In this document: positions 7,987 to 16,808 of the stretch, piece after piece | Layout: the number at the start of each line of letters is the position of its first letter | How positions within the stretch are numbered: position 1 is the first letter of the stretch | NCBI GenBank assembly: GCA_021324915.1 | Contig: JAJPIC010000004.1 | Location: forward strand, 116,894-180,893 | Source: Beijerinckiaceae bacterium | GTDB lineage: Bacteria > Pseudomonadota > Alphaproteobacteria > Rhizobiales > Beijerinckiaceae | Direction: 5' to 3' | Length of the DNA: 64,000 bases | Notes under the pieces: generated by a model | Database searches by the model: none | The model's input: only the letters and a program-made list of their open reading frames with translations | Told to the model about the DNA's origin: nothing | Position numbers and translations under genes: made by a program

Positions 7987-8121
7987 TGGCCTATCCGGCA
8001 ATATCTGCAGGCGATAGGCGGATTGAACCTAGGCTTTGCGTCAAGACCTGGGCGAGGTGCGTCCCAAATTGGGCGCTAGCGAAAATGTGCTGAAGTGTTG
8101 CCGTGCGCCCACGCTGACAAT

Positions 8122-8151
8122 GTCAGGCAGACTTGGAGTCAGGCAGACTTG
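8122..8151. repeat. Short direct repeat duplicating the pyrE 3' end
   Basis: The 14-bp unit GTCAGGCAGACTTG occurs twice with a 16-bp period. The right copy contains the last codons and stop of pyrE. This looks like a small tandem duplication of the gene end, leaving a remnant second stop downstream. Confidence 0.75.
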
Positions 8152-8834
8152 AATTCGGCGACCCCGCCATGCGCGGCCGACCAGGCCGCCGGATCGCTAA
8201 GGAATTTCTCGACTTCATCGAGGCTCGAAGCGGCGAAATATTTGCCGTCCCGCGCGACGTTCAGCATGTCCCACCAGGTGACGAGATAATGGAGTGTGAC
8301 GCCGAGTTCGCTCATCAGCGCGCGCGTCTGCGGGAAAATATCGTAGAAAAAGAACACGAAGGCGTGGTCGCACCTCTGTCCTGCGGCGCGCAAAGCCTCG
8401 CAGAAATTGACCTTGCTGCGCCCGTCCGTGGCAAGATCCTCGACCAGCAGGGTGCGGCCATTGTCGAAGAGCGTGCCTTCGATCTGCGATTGCCGGCCGA
8501 AGCCTTTGGGCTTCTTGCGAATATATTGCATGGGCAGAGTGAGGCGCTCGGCGATCCAGGCGGCGTAGGGGATGCCGGCCGTTTCGCCGCCGGCGATCAC
8601 GTCGAGGTTTTCGTTGCCGATTTCGGTGGCAATCGTCTCGGCGGCAAAGTCGACGAGCGCCCTGCGGAAGGTCGGATAAGAAATGATCTTGCGCATGTCC
8701 GTATAGACCGGGCTCGCCCAGCCGGACGTGAAGACGAACGGCTTATCGGTATTGAAGGAAACCGCCGCGATCTCGAGTAGAATGCGGGCTGTTTCGCGGG
8801 CGATGCGTTGTTTTTCGGGCGAACGTTCGGACAT
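8139..8834 (-). CDS. pyrE: Orotate phosphoribosyltransferase
   Basis: PyrE transfers the phosphoribosyl group of PRPP to orotate, giving OMP, the fifth step of pyrimidine synthesis in the cytoplasm. The 231-residue product has the PRPP-binding loop RTLLVEDLATDGRSK and the AGGETAGIPYAAW motif. The FVFTSGWASPVYTDMRK segment near the N-terminus and IRKKPKGFGRQSQIEG fit the long alphaproteobacterial PyrE form. Start chosen at ATG 8834 (MSERSPEK); the ORF extends 61 codons upstream without conservation. pyrB and a pyrC-like gene are elsewhere in the window (31.3-33.5 kb). Confidence 0.95.
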   Translation of the reverse strand: MSERSPEKQRIARETARILLEIAAVSFNTDKPFVFTSGWASPVYTDMRKIISYPTFRRALVDFAAETIATEIGNENLDVIAGGETAGIPYAAWIAERLTLPMQYIRKKPKGFGRQSQIEGTLFDNGRTLLVEDLATDGRSKVNFCEALRAAGQRCDHAFVFFFYDIFPQTRALMSELGVTLHYLVTWWDMLNVARDGKYFAASSLDEVEKFLSDPAAWSAAHGGVAEFKSA

Positions 8835-9156
8835 GGCGAAAACCAAAGAATAGGCAGAGCTTCCCTCGCGCGCGCCGCCTTGTGCGTCAAGTCCGAAAGG
8901 AATGGATTCTGTGCCGGCGATGCGCCTTTCTTCGCAATCACGATCCGGCATGGTCAGGGCGCCGAACGGCCGCGCCCGCGATTGTTGCCCATCACGCGCC
9001 GGATTTGTCAGCATCAATTCTCGCGCTAAGATCGGCTCCGACGGGTAAGGCCAATTGCAGGGCCCGGACGATGACCTAGATGTGCGCTCGAGACCCAGAT
9101 GTGCGCATGATCAGGGTCACGGCTCTGCCTCTCATCCGAGAGAAGACGGGGACTTC
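8835..9156. other. Divergent intergenic region pyrE / debranching enzyme
   Basis: About 320 bases that must hold both divergent promoters. A direct repeat of the type GATGTGCGC(T/A) is seen near 9078-9108. No operator or riboswitch could be assigned. Confidence 0.4.
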
Positions 9157-11346
9157 ATGAACAAAGAAACGCTTCCGGCGACATTCGCTGGCATGTCGCT
9201 GCCGCAATTTTCCATTCCTGCGGCAAGGTCTCTGCAAGAAAGACCCACGCGCACGCTGAAATATGGCGACGCCTTCGCCCTGTTCGACCCCAACGGCGAC
9301 ATCATTTCCGCACCCGGCAATCCCGAGGGGATCTTCTATCGGGATACGCGACATTTGTCGCATCTCAGCCTCTCGATTTGCGACATGCGCCCGATGCTTC
9401 TGAGCTCAGCCATGCGGGACGACAACGCCGCGCTGACCTGCGATCTCACCAATCCCGACCTCTACCGCGACGGCGATCAGATCTTCGAACATGATCTCAT
9501 TCATCTGCGCCGCGTGAAGTTTCTCTGGAAAACCTGCGTGTTCGAGCGGATCGCGATCCGCAACTTCAGCGACAAACGCGAGCACATCGTTTTGCAAGTG
9601 GATTTTGCAGCCGATTTCGCCGATCTCTTCGAAGTGCGCGGCTCGCACCGCAAGAGCCGCGGTAAATTTCATCCAAGCCGGCTCAAGGGCGACAAGGTGA
9701 TCCTCACCTATACCGGCCTCGATGGCCGCGTGCGGGAGACGCAATTGCGTTTCGCTCCGATGCCGAGGGACCTCAATGGCAATTGCGCAATCTTCGATTT
9801 CGAGCTCGAACCACTCGGCACCGCGGCGATCTTTATCGAGGTGCGGTGCGAGAGCGGGGAGACGGAGGTGCCGGTCGATCGGCTCTATTATGCGTCGCTG
9901 CGCGAGTCTCGGCGCGCGCTGCGCCGCTCCGCCTCGCGCGCTACGGCGATCCTGACTTCGAACGACGTCTTCAACGTCGTCGTTCAGCGCTCGATTTCCG
10001 ATCTCTACATGTTGGCCACGGATCTTCCCGAAGGCCCTTATCCCTATGCCGGTATCCCCTGGTTCAGCACGGTCTTCGGACGCGATGCGCTCATCACCGC
10101 CTTGCAGACGCTCTGGGTCGATCCGCTGATGACGCGCGGCGTATTAGGCCATCTCGCCGCAACGCAGGCAACCGCCAAGGACGACGCCGCGGATGCCGAG
10201 CCCGGCAAGATCCTGCATGAGGCGCGCCATGGCGAGATGGCTCAACTCGGCGAGGTTCCATTCCGCCGCTATTACGGAAGCGTCGATTCGACGCCCTTGT
10301 TCGTGATGCTCGCAGGCGCCTATCTCGAGCGCACCGGCAATCTCGACGAGATTCGCCAACTCTGGCCGAATATTGAAGCGGCGCTTCGCTGGATCGACGT
10401 CTACGGCGACCGCGACCGCGACGGCTTCGTCGAATATGGACGCAAGTCGAAGGAAGGTTTGGCCAACCAGGGATGGAAGGACAGCCACGATTCGGTCTTC
10501 CACGCCGATGGGAAGCTGGCCCAAGGGCCGATCGCGCTGGTCGAGGTGCAGGGCTATGTCTTCGCCGCCAAACGCGCTGGCGCCCTCATGGCGCGTCGGC
10601 TCGGGTTCGCTGAGCGCGCATCGACGCTCGAGCGCGAGGCGGAGGAACTGCGCGCCTTGTTCAATAAGACCTTCTGGGACGACGATCTCGGCACCTATGT
10701 TCTGGCGCTCGATGGAGACAAAAGGCCGTGCCGTGTGCGCAGCTCGAACGCCGGGCATGCTCTCTTCACCGGTATTGCTGCCCCCGATCGCGCCAGGCGG
10801 GTCGCCGACGAGCTCATGCGCAGCGCCTCCTTTTCCGGATGGGGCATCAGGACGATCGCCGCTTCGGAATCGCGCTACAATCCGATGAGCTATCATAACG
10901 GCTCTGTCTGGCCGCATGACAATGCGCTCATCGCGCTCGGCTTTGCCCGCTACGGAATGCGCCGCTACGTCAATCAAGTGTTCAAGGGCCTGTTCGAGGC
11001 TTCGACCTACATCGAGCTGCGCCGGCTTCCGGAACTGATGTGCGGCTTCGTCCGGATGCGCACGCAAGGTCCCACTTCTTATCCGGTTGCCTGTTCGCCG
11101 CAGGCCTGGGCGGCGGCAACGCCGCTCGGCCTGTTACAGGCCTCGATGGGCCTGCGTTTCGATCCGGAGAACCGGCACGTGATCTTCGACCGGCCGGTGC
11201 TGCCCGGATTTCTGAACGAGGTGAAGCTCACGGGGCTCGCGATTGCCGATGCGAAGATCGACGTTCAGCTCCTGCGCACCGGGACCGACGTGGCAGTGAA
11301 CGTCATCTCGCGCAAAGGCGACATCTGGGCGACATCGACAAGCTAG
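9157..11346 (+). CDS. Glycogen-debranching / amylo-alpha-1,6-glucosidase family protein
   Basis: A 729-residue protein. Residues about 40-240 form the N-terminal bis-glycogen-debranching domain (PF14742-like; starts TLKYGDAFALFDPNGDI and includes GIFYRDTRHLS). Residues about 290-700 form an alpha/alpha-toroid glucosidase domain with PWFSTVFGRDALITALQ, ANQGWKDSHDSVFHADG and YHNGSVWPHDNALIA, the usual active-site stretches. Start chosen at ATG 9157, preceded by an AGACGGGGA ribosome binding site. Proteins of this type hydrolyse alpha-1,6 or related glucosidic bonds in storage or stress glucans. The GT4 glycosyltransferase at 13681 is a common genomic companion in Rhizobiales. Confidence 0.85.
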   Translation: MNKETLPATFAGMSLPQFSIPAARSLQERPTRTLKYGDAFALFDPNGDIISAPGNPEGIFYRDTRHLSHLSLSICDMRPMLLSSAMRDDNAALTCDLTNPDLYRDGDQIFEHDLIHLRRVKFLWKTCVFERIAIRNFSDKREHIVLQVDFAADFADLFEVRGSHRKSRGKFHPSRLKGDKVILTYTGLDGRVRETQLRFAPMPRDLNGNCAIFDFELEPLGTAAIFIEVRCESGETEVPVDRLYYASLRESRRALRRSASRATAILTSNDVFNVVVQRSISDLYMLATDLPEGPYPYAGIPWFSTVFGRDALITALQTLWVDPLMTRGVLGHLAATQATAKDDAADAEPGKILHEARHGEMAQLGEVPFRRYYGSVDSTPLFVMLAGAYLERTGNLDEIRQLWPNIEAALRWIDVYGDRDRDGFVEYGRKSKEGLANQGWKDSHDSVFHADGKLAQGPIALVEVQGYVFAAKRAGALMARRLGFAERASTLEREAEELRALFNKTFWDDDLGTYVLALDGDKRPCRVRSSNAGHALFTGIAAPDRARRVADELMRSASFSGWGIRTIAASESRYNPMSYHNGSVWPHDNALIALGFARYGMRRYVNQVFKGLFEASTYIELRRLPELMCGFVRMRTQGPTSYPVACSPQAWAAATPLGLLQASMGLRFDPENRHVIFDRPVLPGFLNEVKLTGLAIADAKIDVQLLRTGTDVAVNVISRKGDIWATSTS

Positions 11347-11395
11347 GGTTCAAGTGGCCGAAGCGGCGGCTCCGGCATCGGAAGCTGCGTTGAGA

Positions 11396-13195
11396 TCAGA
11401 CAGTGAGTGCGTAGACGGGCGAGCCGGCGACTTCCTCCGGAATATTCGCGCGGCGCCCGTGGATCTCCCGGTGGATGAATTCGTTATAGCGGCCCTCGGC
11501 GGTGATGAGCTCGCTCGGCGGGCCGTCATGGATGATCTGGCCGCCCTTGAGCACGACGATGCGATCGAAATTGCGCAGCGTGGAGAGCCGATGGGCGATG
11601 GCGAAGACGGTTCTTCCTTCCATCAGGCGGGCGGAGGCTTCGCGGATCTGCTCTTCGACCTCGTAATCGAGCGAGGAGGTCGCCTCGTCGAGGAGAAGAA
11701 TCGGCGCATCCCTCAAGAAGGCGCGAGCAAGCGCAATGCGCTGGCGCTGGCCACCGGAAAGTTTCAAGCCGCGGTCGCCGACGATCGTGTCGAAACCTTC
11801 GGGAAGCTGCTCGATGAATTCGCAATGCGCGGCAGCGGCCGCCTTCATCACTGCCGCATCATCCGCGTCCGGTCGGCTATACCGGATATTTTCAATGAGC
11901 GAGCGGTGAAAGAGACAAATATCCTGCGGCACGACGGCGATCGCGGCGCGCAGGCTCTCCTGCGTAATCTGCGAAATATCCTGACCGTCGATCAAGATCC
12001 GTCCGCCTTGCACATCGTGCAAGCGCTGCAACAGGGAGAGAAGGGTCGACTTGCCCGCGCCCGAGGGGCCCACAATGCCGACGCGCTGGCCCGGTTCGAC
12101 GTGCAGATTGAAATTCTTCAGAACAGCCCGGCCGCCCCGATAGCGGAAGGTCACGTCCTTGAAGGTAATGCCGCGCGCGCTCTCGAGCGGCTTGGCGTTC
12201 GGATGATCGTGCAGTTCGTGCGGGACGAGCAAAGTCTCCACGGCTTCCGAAAGCCGCGCCAGATGCTGCGTGACATCGACGAGGGCGACGGCGAGATCGC
12301 GCGTTGCATGAAGCACCGAAAGGCCGAGCGTGCAGACGAGCACGACTTCGCCGGTGGTCGCGGCGCCCTTCTGCCAAAGCAGAACGCCCCAAGCGAGCAG
12401 ACAGACGATCAGCACGACGGTTATGGAGGCGTGCAGGATCCGCAGCTTCTCGAGATAGCGTAGACTGCGCCGTCGGGCCGTCATTTCGCCACGGACCGTC
12501 GCATTGAACCGGCGCCGCTCCTGGGCGAGGCCGCCGAAAGCCTTCACCAGCAGAACATTGCCGACGACATCGGCCATCTCTCCGTCTACGGCTGCGGCCT
12601 TGCTCGCAAACTCATGATGCAGCGGCTTGCCGTTGGCCGCGATCTTGAACATGGCCACGATGAGGATCGCGGCAATGATCAGCAATCCCAAGGCCATGGG
12701 AATACTGACTGTGCCGACGAGCGCAATCGCCGTAGCCGTCGCCACGCAGGGCGGCAGAACGTTCCAGATGAACATGTTTTCGACGGTGAAACAGGCATTC
12801 GAGGTCGCCGTGACGCGGCTCGTCAGCATGCCCGGCAGCCGGTCGGCGAAATAGCTCGGCGAATGGCCCATGAGGTGTTCGAAGAGATCGCGGCGCAGAT
12901 CGCCCGTGACGCGCACGAATGTGTCGCTCGCGATCCAACCTGCCACGCGCCAAAAGAGGGCATCGCCGGCGATGAAGCCACAGACGCAAATGAAAGCCGG
13001 CCAGGGATTGGCAGTATCCGGTGCGCCTTTCGAAAGCGCATCGACGAGGAATTTGATCGCGTATTGTGTGCCGACCGAGAAGCCGACCGCTGCGAGCACG
13101 CAGGTCAGGATCGTCGCGTGAGCGATGGGTCTCGATCGGATGTAGCTGAAGAGGAAGGCGAGCGGGCGATGTGCATATCTGCAAAGGCTGTCCAT
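11396..13195 (-). CDS. ABC exporter, fused permease-ATPase (MsbA/ABCB type)
   Basis: A 599-residue half-transporter with six predicted membrane helices in residues about 25-310 and a C-terminal nucleotide-binding domain. Walker A is GPSGAGKST (376-384), the signature LSGGQ is at 479-483, and Walker B is ILLLDEATSS at about 499. It would act as a homodimer exporting a lipid, glucan or other substrate at the inner membrane; the substrate cannot be told from sequence. Start chosen at ATG 13195 because GGGAGAG lies six bases upstream; the track ORF adds 116 unconserved residues. It converges with the debranching enzyme and is divergent from the GT4 gene, so a role in polysaccharide export is possible but unproven. 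Confidence 0.9.
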   Translation of the reverse strand: MDSLCRYAHRPLAFLFSYIRSRPIAHATILTCVLAAVGFSVGTQYAIKFLVDALSKGAPDTANPWPAFICVCGFIAGDALFWRVAGWIASDTFVRVTGDLRRDLFEHLMGHSPSYFADRLPGMLTSRVTATSNACFTVENMFIWNVLPPCVATATAIALVGTVSIPMALGLLIIAAILIVAMFKIAANGKPLHHEFASKAAAVDGEMADVVGNVLLVKAFGGLAQERRRFNATVRGEMTARRRSLRYLEKLRILHASITVVLIVCLLAWGVLLWQKGAATTGEVVLVCTLGLSVLHATRDLAVALVDVTQHLARLSEAVETLLVPHELHDHPNAKPLESARGITFKDVTFRYRGGRAVLKNFNLHVEPGQRVGIVGPSGAGKSTLLSLLQRLHDVQGGRILIDGQDISQITQESLRAAIAVVPQDICLFHRSLIENIRYSRPDADDAAVMKAAAAAHCEFIEQLPEGFDTIVGDRGLKLSGGQRQRIALARAFLRDAPILLLDEATSSLDYEVEEQIREASARLMEGRTVFAIAHRLSTLRNFDRIVVLKGGQIIHDGPPSELITAEGRYNEFIHREIHGRRANIPEEVAGSPVYALTV

Positions 13196-13680
13196 GGACT
13201 CTCCCACTTCGACCTCAGGAAGCCCCCGTGCGATCCTGTCGCGTGCGAGCTCCGCTGCAAACGTCGAGATTGTCGCGTCAGTTCCTACTCTCAAGCTTTC
13301 GCTCTGCCTTTTGGTCGAACCACATCGCGTTCGCGCGATCACGTTTTCTGAACAAAATTGACCGCATCGTGACCTGCGAACTTCGCCGGCGTGCTCTGCA
13401 CTGTACGATGCGGGATCGCAACTCTTGCTTCTACGAAACAGAATAATCATCGCGCGATTCAAAACCGCGCAGCATGAATTCGGCATGAATTGCGCGCTCG
13501 GAAAAATTGTCGCGGGGCGCACCGCTGCGCCATCTCGCGCCATAAGGCTCAGGCCAAGTAAGGCAACGTTCGTGCTGCGCCTTGTCTTTTCAAAGTTTGC
13601 GCTAAAACTAAGAAGGGGCCTGATCTCGATCAGATTCCGTCGTCGCTCAATCGACCTTCACATTCGAAGGAAGTTTTTCC
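13196..13680. other. Divergent intergenic region ABC exporter / GT4
   Basis: About 485 bases with no convincing gene. The ORFs of 106 and 91 aa are compositionally atypical and lack ribosome binding sites. The GT4 ATG is preceded by CGAAGGAAG. The relatively AT-rich stretch around 13420-13470 may hold promoters. No hairpin with a T-run was seen. Confidence 0.45.
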
Positions 13681-14736
13681 ATGCGTATCGCACAAGTCGC
13701 GCCTTTGTTCGAAGCTGTTCCGCCGAAACTCTATGGTGGCACTGAAAGAGTCATTTCTTGGCTGACCGAGGAACTGGTGGCGCTCGGCCATCAGGTCACG
13801 CTGTTCGCCAGCGGCGATTCGGTCACTTCGGCAAAGCTCGAAGCCATGTGGCCCCGAGCCTTGCGGCTCGACGGTTCCGTACGCGAGCCAACCGCGCTGC
13901 ATATCGCGATGCTCGAACAGGTCTTCAGGCGCGCTTCAGAATTCGATCTCATTCATTTCCATCTCGATCATTTGCCCTTCTCGATGGCTTCTCGCCTTGG
14001 AACTCCTTGCGTGACGACCCTGCACGGCAGGCTCGATCTTCCCGAGCTCCAGCCGGTGTTCGCAACTTTTCCCGATGTTGCGCTCGTCTCTATTTCCGAC
14101 GCGCAGCGGCGGCCCGCGCCGAATGCCCCTTGGATCGCTTCGATCCACCACGGCATGCCGAAGAACCTGCTGACCCCGCGTCCCGTCGAGCCGAGCTATC
14201 TCGCTTTTCTCGGTCGCATCGCGCCGGAAAAGCGGCTCGATCGAGCCATCAATATCGCCGCGCGCAGCGGACTGCCGCTGAAGATTGCCGCCAAGGTCGA
14301 CGAAGCCGACCGCGATTATTTCGAGGAGAATATCCGTCAGCGTCTCGCCAGCGACGATATCGAATATATCGGGGAGATCGACGATGGACGGAAGTCCGAA
14401 TTCTTGAGCGGCGCCTATGCCTTGCTCGTGCCTATCGATTGGCCCGAACCTTTCGGCCTCGTCATGATCGAGGCCATGGCCTGCGGCACGCCGGTGATCG
14501 CCTTCAACCGGGGCTCGGTGCCGGAAGTCGTCGAGGACGGGGTGACCGGATTCATCGTCGAAGACGAGACGAGCGCGCTCGGTGCCGTGCGCCGGCTCCC
14601 GCAATTGTCGCGCGCCCTCATTCGCCAGCGCTTCGAGGAGCGGTTCACGTCGCGGCGCATGGCGTCCGAATATCTCAATGTCTACGCCGGCCTCATCAAG
14701 GCGGCGGCGCCGCGGCCGCGCCTGGTCTCCCAATGA
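13681..14736 (+). CDS. GT4-family glycosyltransferase
   Basis: A 351-residue GT-B retaining glycosyltransferase of the cytoplasm. The N-terminal acceptor domain starts MRIAQVAPLFEAVPPKLYGGTERV, with the glycine-rich loop of the family. The C-terminal donor domain carries FLGRIAPEKRLDRAI, then the E-x7-E motif in EPFGLVMIEAMACGTPVIA and GSVPEVVEDGVTGF. Donor and acceptor are not predictable. Proximity to the debranching enzyme matches a pairing I recall from other Rhizobiales, suggesting glucan or trehalose-related metabolism. The start has a good GGAAG site. It converges on the MFS gene with a 6-base gap. Confidence 0.88.
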   Translation: MRIAQVAPLFEAVPPKLYGGTERVISWLTEELVALGHQVTLFASGDSVTSAKLEAMWPRALRLDGSVREPTALHIAMLEQVFRRASEFDLIHFHLDHLPFSMASRLGTPCVTTLHGRLDLPELQPVFATFPDVALVSISDAQRRPAPNAPWIASIHHGMPKNLLTPRPVEPSYLAFLGRIAPEKRLDRAINIAARSGLPLKIAAKVDEADRDYFEENIRQRLASDDIEYIGEIDDGRKSEFLSGAYALLVPIDWPEPFGLVMIEAMACGTPVIAFNRGSVPEVVEDGVTGFIVEDETSALGAVRRLPQLSRALIRQRFEERFTSRRMASEYLNVYAGLIKAAAPRPRLVSQ

Positions 14737-14742
14737 GTCTTG

Positions 14743-16035
14743 TCATTGCTCTTCGTCCGGGCGGGTTTCCGGCATGGTGAGATAGACGAAGACAAGCGCA
14801 AAAGCTGCGACGGCGGCCAGGGCGAGGAATGCGGTCTGGCTGCCGTAGCGATCGGTGATGAAACCGGCAAAGGACGTGCTGAGAGCGGCGCCAATTCCGA
14901 CCGCTGTCCCGATGAGGCCTTGCGCCAAGTTGAACCGGCCCGTGTTGCGGGCGAGATCCGCGACGACCAGGGGCACCAGCACGCCCAGTGCCGCCGCCGA
15001 AATGCCATCGAGCGCCTGAATCGCGACAACGAAATAGAGGTTCGGCGCATCGGCAAAGAGGAAGCTGCGCAGGAGCAGCGCGGCAAAGCCGAGAATGAGG
15101 AGCGGCCGGCGGCCCCAGCGTTCGGCCTTCCGGCCGACCCAGGGCGAGGTGATCGCCACGACGACTTGCGGCACGATGATACAGCTCGCGATGAGCACGG
15201 ACGCCCAATTGGCCGAACGCATGGTCATCACGCTGCCCATCAAAGGCAACATGGCGGCATTGGCGAATTGAAAGAGCGCATTGGCGCCGGCAAAAGCCAG
15301 GAAGCGCTTGTTGGTGAGGAGGCGCCGCAGGCCTCTGCCGAAGTCCGGCGAAGGGGCCGCCAGCCCGCCATGCGCGCGCGCCGTATCGATCTCCGAACCG
15401 CGGATATTGGCGAGCGCGATGAGCGTCGGCACGACGAGCGCCGCCGTCATGAGGAAGACGGCGCGCGGCGCGAGAAAAAAGCCGCAGGCGCCCATTCCGG
15501 CGGCCGTGAGCGCCGTTCCGAGCGATTGGAAGGAAGCATTGCGCCCGAGCCTTTCACCGATCGCGGCATAGCCGACGAGACCCAGGCTGATTGCCGCGAT
15601 CGCCGGGCTCAGAACGCAATTGGCGCCCGCGAACAAAACGCTCGAGAGAAACACGGAGGGAAAAATCGGCCAGAGCGCCAGCATCAGTGCGCTCGCCCCG
15701 ACGCAAAGCACGGCGGCGGCCGCGGCAAAACGCTCGGAGCGCACGGCATCGACGATTGCGCCGCCGGGCACGCGGCCGATCAGCCCCACGACGCTCGCGA
15801 TGCTCAAAATCAGGCCGATATCGCCCTGCGTCCATTTCTCGGTCGTGAGATAGACCGAGATGAAGGCGCCGAAGGCGGTCTGCACGTCGGCGAGACAGAA
15901 AGTGAACCAATCGAGGCCGATGAGGCTGCGGCGCGATGGCGTCGTCGAGACCATCTCGGCCTCGTCTTGCTCGGGTGCCGGCCATTCTGCGATGATCGTT
16001 GCTCTACCCGCCAAGTCGGCGCGTGCGCTTGCCAT
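14743..16035 (-). CDS. MFS transporter
   Basis: A 430-residue major facilitator superfamily carrier with about twelve membrane helices, starting at LDWFTFCLADVQTAFGAFISVYL. Motif A-like sequences lie between helices 2 and 3 (GRVPGGAIVDAVRSER) and in the second half (WVGRKAERWGRRPLL). The substrate is unknown; it is probably a drug/metabolite exporter-type MFS. The N-terminus before the first helix (about 40 residues) is long, and a later Met (MVSTTPSRRS) may be the true start. The 3' end converges with the GT4 gene. The PRC-barrel gene lies 12 bases upstream on the same strand, so the two may be co-transcribed. Confidence 0.88.
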   Translation of the reverse strand: MASARADLAGRATIIAEWPAPEQDEAEMVSTTPSRRSLIGLDWFTFCLADVQTAFGAFISVYLTTEKWTQGDIGLILSIASVVGLIGRVPGGAIVDAVRSERFAAAAAVLCVGASALMLALWPIFPSVFLSSVLFAGANCVLSPAIAAISLGLVGYAAIGERLGRNASFQSLGTALTAAGMGACGFFLAPRAVFLMTAALVVPTLIALANIRGSEIDTARAHGGLAAPSPDFGRGLRRLLTNKRFLAFAGANALFQFANAAMLPLMGSVMTMRSANWASVLIASCIIVPQVVVAITSPWVGRKAERWGRRPLLILGFAALLLRSFLFADAPNLYFVVAIQALDGISAAALGVLVPLVVADLARNTGRFNLAQGLIGTAVGIGAALSTSFAGFITDRYGSQTAFLALAAVAAFALVFVYLTMPETRPDEEQ

Positions 16036-16047
16036 TCGGACGTGGGC

Positions 16048-16614
16048 CTATTTCGAGGGAACCGCCTGGTTTCCCGGCGTTCCGGACGCCGGCGGCCTTG
16101 CCGGTTTCGCCGGAGCGACCGCCGTTGCCGGAGCGGCAGGCGATTGCGCCCCCAAGACGACAACCGGTTCGCCGGGCTTATATTCGGGCGCCACACGCAC
16201 TTGATCGCGGCTGAGCGAGAGGACGATATGGTCGGATTTTCCGTCCGGGCCGAATTTTATCGCTCGCCAATCCACCGCGATCTTGCGGGTGCCGACGCCC
16301 AGGAATCCCCCGAAATCAATGATTGCCGCACGCACCTGCCCAGAATGATCGACGAGGACGTCGACAATCTTGCCCATGTCCTCGCCCGTATCGCTATAAA
16401 TCTCGCGCCCGAGAATGGTCTCGACGTCCTTGTCGTCGAGCACGACCGCGGGTGTCGCACCCTTCGCGGGGCTCTGCTGTGCCGGTTTGGGCGGCTCGGC
16501 CGGAGCGGCGGTCGGCGCGGCGGCTGCGAAGTCCCAACTCGAGGCGAGAGCGAAGATTACGGCCGCGATCCGGTCGAGCCGGACGAGCTCGGCTGTGCGG
16601 CGAGCAAGAGCCAT
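16048..16614 (-). CDS. PRC-barrel domain periplasmic protein
   Basis: A 188-residue protein with a signal peptide (MALARRTAELV…FAAAAP), an Ala/Pro linker, a single PRC-barrel domain at about residues 55-130 (LGREIYSDTGEDMGKIVDVLVD through FGGFLGVGTRKIAVDW), and a Pro/Ala-rich C-terminal tail. PRC-barrels bind partner proteins or RNA in very different settings. Secreted forms like this are common in Rhizobiales and have no assigned role. Start chosen at ATG 16614, preceded by AAGGAA; the longer ORF starts with TTG. Confidence 0.8.
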   Translation of the reverse strand: MALARRTAELVRLDRIAAVIFALASSWDFAAAAPTAAPAEPPKPAQQSPAKGATPAVVLDDKDVETILGREIYSDTGEDMGKIVDVLVDHSGQVRAAIIDFGGFLGVGTRKIAVDWRAIKFGPDGKSDHIVLSLSRDQVRVAPEYKPGEPVVVLGAQSPAAPATAVAPAKPARPPASGTPGNQAVPSK

Positions 16615-16653
16615 TGCGGTTCCTTGGTGACCCAATCCTTAGGGAGGCAAACC

Positions 16654-16728
16654 ATGTCAAAATATAGTCGGACGCACCGCGGCCCAGCATTTTCTGCCCG
16701 CCACACCGCGCCGCTTGCGCTTCGCTGA
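16654..16728 (+). CDS. Putative 24-residue peptide ORF
   Basis: A very short ORF (MSKYSRTHRGPAFSARHTAP…) whose ATG is preceded at six bases by GGGAGG, a near-ideal ribosome binding site otherwise unexplained in this divergent spacer. It is basic and has no hydrophobic segment. It could be a leader peptide, a tiny protein, or chance. Confidence 0.2.
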   Translation: MSKYSRTHRGPAFSARHTAPLALR

Positions 16729-16808
16729 TCGGGCTTGCCTCGGTGAAATCAGTGGCCTAGATGGCGCAGGCTTGACTTCAATTTTCTCCCTCTGCGAACG
16801 GAGGTCGC

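Noticed and set aside
13425-13745. 106-residue ORF upstream of GT4
   Set aside because: It runs into the GT4 gene in another frame and its sequence is Arg-rich without motifs.
14740-16728. 662-residue plus-strand ORF
   Set aside because: It is antisense to the MFS and PRC-barrel genes, is extremely rich in Arg/Glu/Gly/His, and has no recognisable domain.
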